Below are positions 59,804 through 64,000 of a stretch of DNA of 64,000 nt, in pieces (position 1 is the first letter of the stretch; each line of letters begins with the position of its first letter). A model generated the notes under the pieces. That model was not told the DNA's origin. It made no database searches and saw only the letters and a program-made list of their open reading frames with translations. Origin of the DNA: Brevibacillus daliensis (GTDB lineage Bacteria > Bacillota > Bacilli > Brevibacillales > Brevibacillaceae); the NCBI RefSeq assembly GCF_021245735.1, contig NZ_JAJISB010000014.1, positions 62,001-126,000 on the forward strand, given 5' to 3'. A program made the position numbers and the translations under genes.

Positions 59804-59834
59804 TGTATGAAAATGTCCTCTTCTACCCATACTA
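59804..59834 (+). promoter_or_regulatory. Candidate sigma-G promoter of pbpG
   Basis: TGTATG (59804-59809), 18 bases, then CATACTA (59828-59834). CATACTA is the consensus sigma-G -10 sequence and TGTATG is close to its -35 element TGAATA. The start would be near 59841, about 70 bases before the pbpG ATG. Confidence 0.65.
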
Positions 59835-59911
59835 TTGATGGAATATTTACCCATGCAAAAATTTATGTAAAGCCCATTCTAATTCAGTCAAAATAAGGAG
59901 GTGGTCGTACT

Positions 59912-61954
59912 ATGGAAGTTATTTCAGAACATGCTCTCATGCGCTGGTTGCGCTTAGGAAAACGAATTTTTAAAATTGTTATCTTTGCTACTATTTTCGT
60001 AGCAATCTCTCTGATACTATTCTTTTTGTATTTGCGTTCACAACCTATGCCGGCCACCACAATTCATCAGACAACCACTCTTTATGCAAGTAAGGGAGAA
60101 GTACTCGACTCACTTCATCGTGGTGAGAATCGTTACGTAGTCCCATTAGACAAGATATCTCCTTACCTGATACATGCTACCTTATCTATTGAGGATCGTT
60201 ACTTTTATGAGCATCAAGGCATTGATTTAAAACGAACTGCTAAGGCAGCGTACATTAACGTAATAGAAATGGATAAGGCGCAGGGAGCTAGCACGATTAC
60301 TCAACAATTAGCTCGTAATCTCTACTTGAGTCATGAAAAAACCTGGACTCGAAAAGCTAAAGAAGCCATGTTGACCGTGCAATTGGAACTAAGCTATACC
60401 AAAGACGAAATCTTGGGCATGTATATGAACCAAATCTATTACGGACATGGTGCTTATGGTGCGGAAGCCGCCGCTCGAACTTATTTTGGAAAATCAGCTA
60501 GTGAACTAACCTTAGGGGAAAGCTCCATGCTTGCCGGGGTTCCTAAAGGACCTACTTATTATTCCCCCATCACCCATTATGATAACGCAAAAAAACGACA
60601 GAAACTGATTTTGGCAGCTATGGAAAGAGACGGAATGATTACGGAAAAACAGGAGAAAGAAGCATTTGCTGAAAAGCTTACCTTCCTCTCTCCCAAGGAA
60701 ACCCAAAAGGAAACCATTGCCCCTTATTTTCGTGACTATGTATTAACGTTAGCAAAAGATAAATATGGTCTTAGTGAGGAAGCCATACGAAATGGCGGTT
60801 TAAAAATCTATACTACTCTCGATGTGCAAATGCAGAAAAAGGCAGAGGAAATGGTTGCCAAAAATCTAAAAAACTCACCAAAAGATCTGCAGGTAGCCTT
60901 GGTTGCGATAGATCCTAAAACTGGTCATGTAAAGGCAATGGTTGGTGGACGTGATTATAACGCGAGTCAATATAATCGGGCCTGGAGCTTGCGACAACCA
61001 GGTTCTACTTTTAAACCGATGCTTTATTTAACTGCTCTGGAGAATGGTTATACTCCGCTTACGTTGTACAAGAGTGAACCGACCGTGTTCACCTTCGCTA
61101 ATAACAAACAGTATACGCCCAGTAACTATGGCAACAAGTACGCAAAAGACTTCATAACCATGCAACATGCAGTTGCTACTTCAGATAACATCTATGCCGT
61201 GAAAACCATCGAACAAGTAACACCTGAAAAGACTGTTGAAACGGCTAAAAGATTAGGAATTAGCAGCCAGTTACAGGCAGTACCATCGCTTGCACTAGGA
61301 ACATCGCCACTATCCCCAATGGAATTAACGGCATCATACACCACATTCGCCAATAACGGTGAATATGTTGCTCCGATTTCCATAACCAAGATTGAAGATC
61401 AAGAGGGAAACATCCTGGCTGAAGAAACAACGACAAAGGAACTGGTCGCTGATCCGCGAGATTCTTATATCCTGACGCAAATGATGCAAACCGTTTTTTC
61501 CGATCCAAGTGGTACAGCGCACCGGGTAAATTCCAGGCTGAACCGTCCCATATCTGGGAAAACTGGTTCAACCGACTATGATTCATGGATAAGCGGATTT
61601 ACACCACAATTGGTTACAAGTGTCTGGATTGGTTATGATGCAGGCAAAAAAATTGACCCAGTAGCAGATGCAAGATTAGCGGCTCCTCTGTTTGCAGATT
61701 TTATGGAAAGTGCATTGGCAGACAAACCTCCTGCATCTTTTGAAGCACCTGCTGGAGTCGTATCGGTCTATATTGATCCATATACAAAAAAACTGGCAAC
61801 TGAGCATTGTCCCAATTCGCAACTATTATCGTTTAAGGCAGGGACAGAGCCAACTGATTATTGTACCGATCATCTTCCTTCTCTTGAAGAATCTTTATTT
61901 CTTGATGAGAAGCAACCTGAGAAATCATTTTGGGAAAAATTTTGGGGATTATAA
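59912..61954 (+). CDS. pbpG: Penicillin-binding protein 1A family, sporulation-type PbpG
   Basis: A bifunctional class A PBP with one N-terminal membrane helix (about 17-42). The GT51 glycosyltransferase domain (about 60-235) shows IEDRYFYEHQGID with the catalytic Glu and GASTITQQLARNLYL. The transpeptidase domain (about 320-600) shows the SxxK serine in PGSTFKPM, SDN, and KTGST. The C-terminus (about 610-680) is a short extension with two Cys. GGAGGTGG precedes the ATG. Position divergent from speE-speB and the sigma-G-like promoter match B. subtilis pbpG (ywhE), which acts in spore peptidoglycan synthesis. Confidence 0.93.
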   Translation: MEVISEHALMRWLRLGKRIFKIVIFATIFVAISLILFFLYLRSQPMPATTIHQTTTLYASKGEVLDSLHRGENRYVVPLDKISPYLIHATLSIEDRYFYEHQGIDLKRTAKAAYINVIEMDKAQGASTITQQLARNLYLSHEKTWTRKAKEAMLTVQLELSYTKDEILGMYMNQIYYGHGAYGAEAAARTYFGKSASELTLGESSMLAGVPKGPTYYSPITHYDNAKKRQKLILAAMERDGMITEKQEKEAFAEKLTFLSPKETQKETIAPYFRDYVLTLAKDKYGLSEEAIRNGGLKIYTTLDVQMQKKAEEMVAKNLKNSPKDLQVALVAIDPKTGHVKAMVGGRDYNASQYNRAWSLRQPGSTFKPMLYLTALENGYTPLTLYKSEPTVFTFANNKQYTPSNYGNKYAKDFITMQHAVATSDNIYAVKTIEQVTPEKTVETAKRLGISSQLQAVPSLALGTSPLSPMELTASYTTFANNGEYVAPISITKIEDQEGNILAEETTTKELVADPRDSYILTQMMQTVFSDPSGTAHRVNSRLNRPISGKTGSTDYDSWISGFTPQLVTSVWIGYDAGKKIDPVADARLAAPLFADFMESALADKPPASFEAPAGVVSVYIDPYTKKLATEHCPNSQLLSFKAGTEPTDYCTDHLPSLEESLFLDEKQPEKSFWEKFWGL

Positions 61955-61955
61955 T

Positions 61956-61984
61956 GAGCCACCCATTCGTGAGTGGCTCTTTTC
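61956..61984 (+). terminator. Terminator of pbpG
   Basis: GAGCCAC and GTGGCTC form a 7-bp perfect stem (extendable by C/G) with a 10-base loop, followed by TTTTCC on the plus strand, just past the pbpG stop. The U-tract overlaps the 3' end of the convergent gene that stops at 61985. Confidence 0.88.
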
Positions 61985-62209
61985 CTATTCATGCATCTTG
62001 CCGTTTCCATCTACAAAGACTTGATCATTCATTATAGTAATCAGTCCATGCTTGTCCAACTGATCTAATGCTTCAAACATACTTTCACGTTTTCCTGCAG
62101 GAAGTTTGCGAATAAAATTGTTAATTTCACTTGGAGACACATTACTTTTAAAGTGAACACCACCGAAACGGGCGAAATGTTCATGAGCATTTCCATTGTG
62201 ATAAGGCAA
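61985..62209 (-). CDS. Small conserved protein of unknown function, 74 residues
   Basis: A 74-residue soluble protein starting MPYHNGNAHEHFARFG. The TTG at 62209 has GGGAGGTAA upstream at good spacing. It has a central part with KLPAGKRESMFEALDQLDKHG that looks like a short helix-turn-helix. I cannot name its family. It converges with pbpG, and 89 bases upstream of its start lies a strong hairpin terminator, so it may be controlled by attenuation. Confidence 0.7.
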   Translation of the reverse strand: MPYHNGNAHEHFARFGGVHFKSNVSPSEINNFIRKLPAGKRESMFEALDQLDKHGLITIMNDQVFVDGNGKMHE

Positions 62210-62297
62210 GGCACTTACCTCCCTCTAACTCATAGATGTGGTTTCATGCCGTCTTAGTGTGCTTCATAATACTTCAAACAAAACTGCCAAAAAAGAC

Positions 62298-62334
62298 AAA
62301 CAGGAAATGACTAAAAATGTCATTTCCTGTTTGC
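62298..62334 (-). terminator. Orphan terminator or attenuator upstream of the 74-residue gene
   Basis: CAAACAGGAAATGAC and GTCATTTCCTGTTTG form a perfect 15-bp stem with a 7-base loop. On the minus strand TCTTTTTT follows. It lies after no recognised gene, since ywhD has its own terminator 250 bases upstream. Confidence 0.85.
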
Positions 62335-62365
62335 TGACCTAGTGTTTTACTTCTACACTGCTTTA

Positions 62366-62395
62366 ATTTTACTATTATTTTCATTCTTCGTACAA
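62366..62395 (-). promoter_or_regulatory. Candidate promoter for a short leader RNA
   Basis: TTGTAC (62390-62395) and TAAAAT (62366-62371) are 18 bases apart on the minus strand. Transcription would start near 62359 and meet AGTGT/ACACT (62341-62359) and then the terminator at 62334-62298. Confidence 0.45.
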
Positions 62396-62587
62396 TTATT
62401 TTCGCAATTTTTTACTATTTCGTTCCTAATTGGAAGTAGATGGATGTTGTGTTAGTAGCTCTTTTTTATTTTCTCGTAAGGAATTTTATCAGAAAGGGTT
62501 CCTAACCAGGTCCGATTGAAATTACTGATTTCTGCATAACTGAAGTTTTCAAACAGATTAGTAAGCAATCATTTTTATTGTCCGTTA

Positions 62588-62626
62588 AAGAAGAAAAAGA
62601 TTACTCAGATAATGTTGAGTAACCTT
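62588..62626 (-). terminator. Terminator of ywhD
   Basis: AAAAAGATTACTCA and TGAGTAACCTTTTTT pair with one mismatch around an 8-base loop, with U-tracts on both strands, about 28 bases past the ywhD stop. Confidence 0.88.
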
Positions 62627-62653
62627 TTTTCAACTGTATTTACGAATTACGAT

Positions 62654-63163
62654 TTACACATGTAGAGCTTCTTTTAATTCAGCAGAAGAGTTCTCCCAAA
62701 GAGCTGGATTATGTTCCATTAGAAGTGTACGTAGCGCTTTTTTCTGCTGTTCACCTAGTTCACTAAGAAGAATCTTACGTTTCATTGAAGCATCCATCCG
62801 GTTCACATGATCAACTAGAAGTTTGTAGCCACGGCGTGCTTCTCGATCAATTTCCATGTAGCAAGCAGTCATCCCTGCATAATATGGGCCGTTTTCATTA
62901 CTATCGATACTTGCCCAAATAATCCAGTAAGGCTTTCCATTTGGTACTGTTGATTTGTCCGTAGAGAATCGAATTCCTTTTTCAACAACGCTTTTTGCAT
63001 GCATCGCACCTACATCAATATAAGCGTCGTCTTCATCGATGATGATGGATGAAACGTGAGCCAAATCAAGCATACCCTGACCATAACCACCATGAACATC
63101 ATTGTTCTTGTTACTAATAATGGTAAATCCTGTGTTCTTTTTATTATTATCAAATAGACTCAT
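62654..63163 (-). CDS. ywhD: YwhD family protein
   Basis: A conserved 169-residue cytoplasmic protein of Bacillales with no known activity. It begins MSLFDNNKKNTGFTII and contains HGGYGQGMLDLAHVSSIIID, VDVGAMHAKSVVEKGI, PNGKPYWIIWASID, GPYYAGMTACYMEIDREARRGYK and a C-terminal WENSSAELKEAL, all nearly shared with B. subtilis YwhD. The ATG at 63163 has AGGGG upstream; an earlier GTG at 63199 is possible. It fits ywhE(pbpG)-ywhD synteny. Confidence 0.93.
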   Translation of the reverse strand: MSLFDNNKKNTGFTIISNKNNDVHGGYGQGMLDLAHVSSIIIDEDDAYIDVGAMHAKSVVEKGIRFSTDKSTVPNGKPYWIIWASIDSNENGPYYAGMTACYMEIDREARRGYKLLVDHVNRMDASMKRKILLSELGEQQKKALRTLLMEHNPALWENSSAELKEALHV

Positions 63164-63284
63164 CTTTGTATCAACCCCTACATATTCTCTTCTTACCATT
63201 TTACCCTGAAACTCTGTAGAGGTGCAATTTTCGGGGTGTCAGGATATCTGATAATATGGCTTGAAATCGCAGGGTTTTGTCTCA

Positions 63285-64000
63285 TTAAGGGGTAATATAC
63301 TCGATTTCCAGATCCAACAAATCCACGGTTATACTTTTTCGGTCCTGTTCTTCGTATATCTTTTCAGCTTCAAATTCATGGGATGTTCCAGTCATGAGAT
63401 GGCGGATAGTTAATCCACCCTGCTCAATGTTTCCCTTATCATCTAACGAGGATATTTTCATACTTCCCCCTAATCCATTAGTAAAAATGATTAACACGTT
63501 ACCATGAAACTCCACTTTAAATGGACGTGGTTCAAGCAAACCGTATTCATTTTTGTCAATTGTGTACGTCTTACCTCTATATTCAACCTGAACCGTATTT
63601 AAATCTCCTTCTTTAGGTATGATCGCTAAGTAGGTGAGGGCACCCTTCTTTTTCAGGGCAGTTCTCATTCCTCCTTGTACCGCTTCGATCCCATGAAGAA
63701 GATTGGTTACCTGATGGATCACTGCAACATTACTTGGTAAGCTAGCATGACTTTCAGAAACATAGTACTGCTTTTTAATATTACCAGGGTTATAGCTAGC
63801 ACTTCTTGCCGGAACAGTCCCATCACCTAAAAAATCGGAAAATGGTAACTGATGATTCTCTAGCTTACCGATTAGATGATACCCAGCCAGTGTCTCTTGC
63901 CCATCACCGATAATTTGGTACTGAGGGACCGTTATTTTTTGCTTGTCCCACTTATCATGTAGCTGACCCGCGGATTTCCACAAAGGAGCATATCCTCGAT
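63285..64000 (-). CDS. LCAT/lipase-like alpha/beta hydrolase, C-terminal part (5' end outside window)
   Basis: The frame runs without a stop to the window edge, reading RGYAPLWKSAGQ across it, so the gene is truncated at its 5' end and the nucleophile region is missing. The visible part has FLGDGTVPARSAS with a likely catalytic Asp, and ESHASLPSN with the catalytic His, as in lecithin:cholesterol acyltransferase-like or PGAP1-like hydrolases. The last 130 residues form a beta-rich domain after the catalytic part. Whether it acts on lipids or other esters cannot be said. The stop is at 63285, with 121 bases before the ywhD start and no clear terminator. Confidence 0.8.
   Translation of the reverse strand, partial: RGYAPLWKSAGQLHDKWDKQKITVPQYQIIGDGQETLAGYHLIGKLENHQLPFSDFLGDGTVPARSASYNPGNIKKQYYVSESHASLPSNVAVIHQVTNLLHGIEAVQGGMRTALKKKGALTYLAIIPKEGDLNTVQVEYRGKTYTIDKNEYGLLEPRPFKVEFHGNVLIIFTNGLGGSMKISSLDDKGNIEQGGLTIRHLMTGTSHEFEAEKIYEEQDRKSITVDLLDLEIEYITP

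Larger units (their letters stand above)
59589..59911. other. Divergent intergenic region between speE and pbpG
   Basis: A 323-base region that holds the speE promoter on the minus strand and the sigma-G-type promoter of pbpG on the plus strand. No small ORF with a ribosome site was noticed. Confidence 0.6.
62210..62653. other. Intergenic region between the 74-residue gene and ywhD
   Basis: This AT-rich 444-base gap contains, on the minus strand, the ywhD terminator (62588-62626), a candidate promoter (62366-62395), a short hairpin and a strong terminator-like hairpin (62298-62334). No protein gene with a ribosome site was found. A frame of 38 codons (62452-62568) without a good start is not accepted as a gene. 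Confidence 0.6.

Noticed and set aside
62452-62568. A 38-codon minus-strand frame reading LLTNLFENFSYAEISNFNRT and beyond, possibly a relic of a longer gene
   Set aside because: It has no ribosome site or good start, is short enough to arise by chance in AT-rich DNA, and I could not match it to any family.

Overview
The window is a low-GC Firmicute chromosome segment, almost all of it transcribed from the minus strand. Gene order follows the ywj-ywl-atp and ywh-ywi regions of Bacillus subtilis closely. The set of genes points to Brevibacillus or a near relative in the Paenibacillaceae: spo0F, spoIIR and a YhcN/YlaJ spore lipoprotein (endospore former), SLH-domain surface protein beside a UDP-GlcNAc 2-epimerase, a fused B12 mutase IcmF, and KamA behind a sigma-54 promoter. 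The genus is inferred from content, not from a database search. No tRNA, rRNA, CRISPR array, prophage or intact insertion sequence was seen.

Layout by coordinate. 1-705: start of the nuo (complex I) operon, nuoA and a truncated nuoB. 1000-5120: a large secreted S8 protease and an unrecognised 247-residue protein. 5275-12596: the complete ATP synthase operon in the order atpZ-I-B-E-F-H-A-G-D-C with promoter and terminator. 12721-18898: thiolase, an SLH-anchored phosphodiester glycosidase, wecB/mnaA and upp. 19149-27021: glyA, ywlG, rpiB, ywlE, mntP, ywlC, spoIIR, prmC, prfA. 27140-39788: spore lipoprotein, tdk, rpmE, a radical SAM protein, a LysM-M23 peptidase, rho, glpX, murA, transaldolase, fba, spo0F, pyrG, rpoE. 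40040-41357 (plus strand): a leader-peptide ORF and an MFS transporter. 41517-53221: an acyl-CoA/B12 module (icmF, tetR, meaB, two acyl-CoA dehydrogenases, 3-hydroxyacyl-CoA dehydrogenase, thiolase, fadF). 53430-56523: kamA and its sigma-54 activator. 56578-64000: a small membrane protein, ywiB, speB, speE, a PBP1-type pbpG (plus strand), a 74-residue protein, ywhD and the C-terminal part of an LCAT-like hydrolase.

Regulation is unusually readable here. The pyrG leader starts GGGC after a consensus promoter and contains a terminator whose 5' arm carries a C-run, matching the B. subtilis reiterative-transcription attenuator. fadF has an exact FadR operator. kamA has a textbook -24/-12 promoter plus an upstream 18-bp palindrome that recurs twice in front of the activator gene. 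spoIIR and pbpG carry candidate sigma-F and sigma-G promoters. The spoIIR-ywlC junction holds four perfect DnaA boxes within 490 bp.

The least explained items are a structured element of about 183 bp present twice (37131-37313 and 57581-57764) in the same orientation just beyond a minus-strand terminator, the leader peptide/hairpin in front of the MFS gene, and an orphan promoter-hairpin-terminator unit at 62298-62395.
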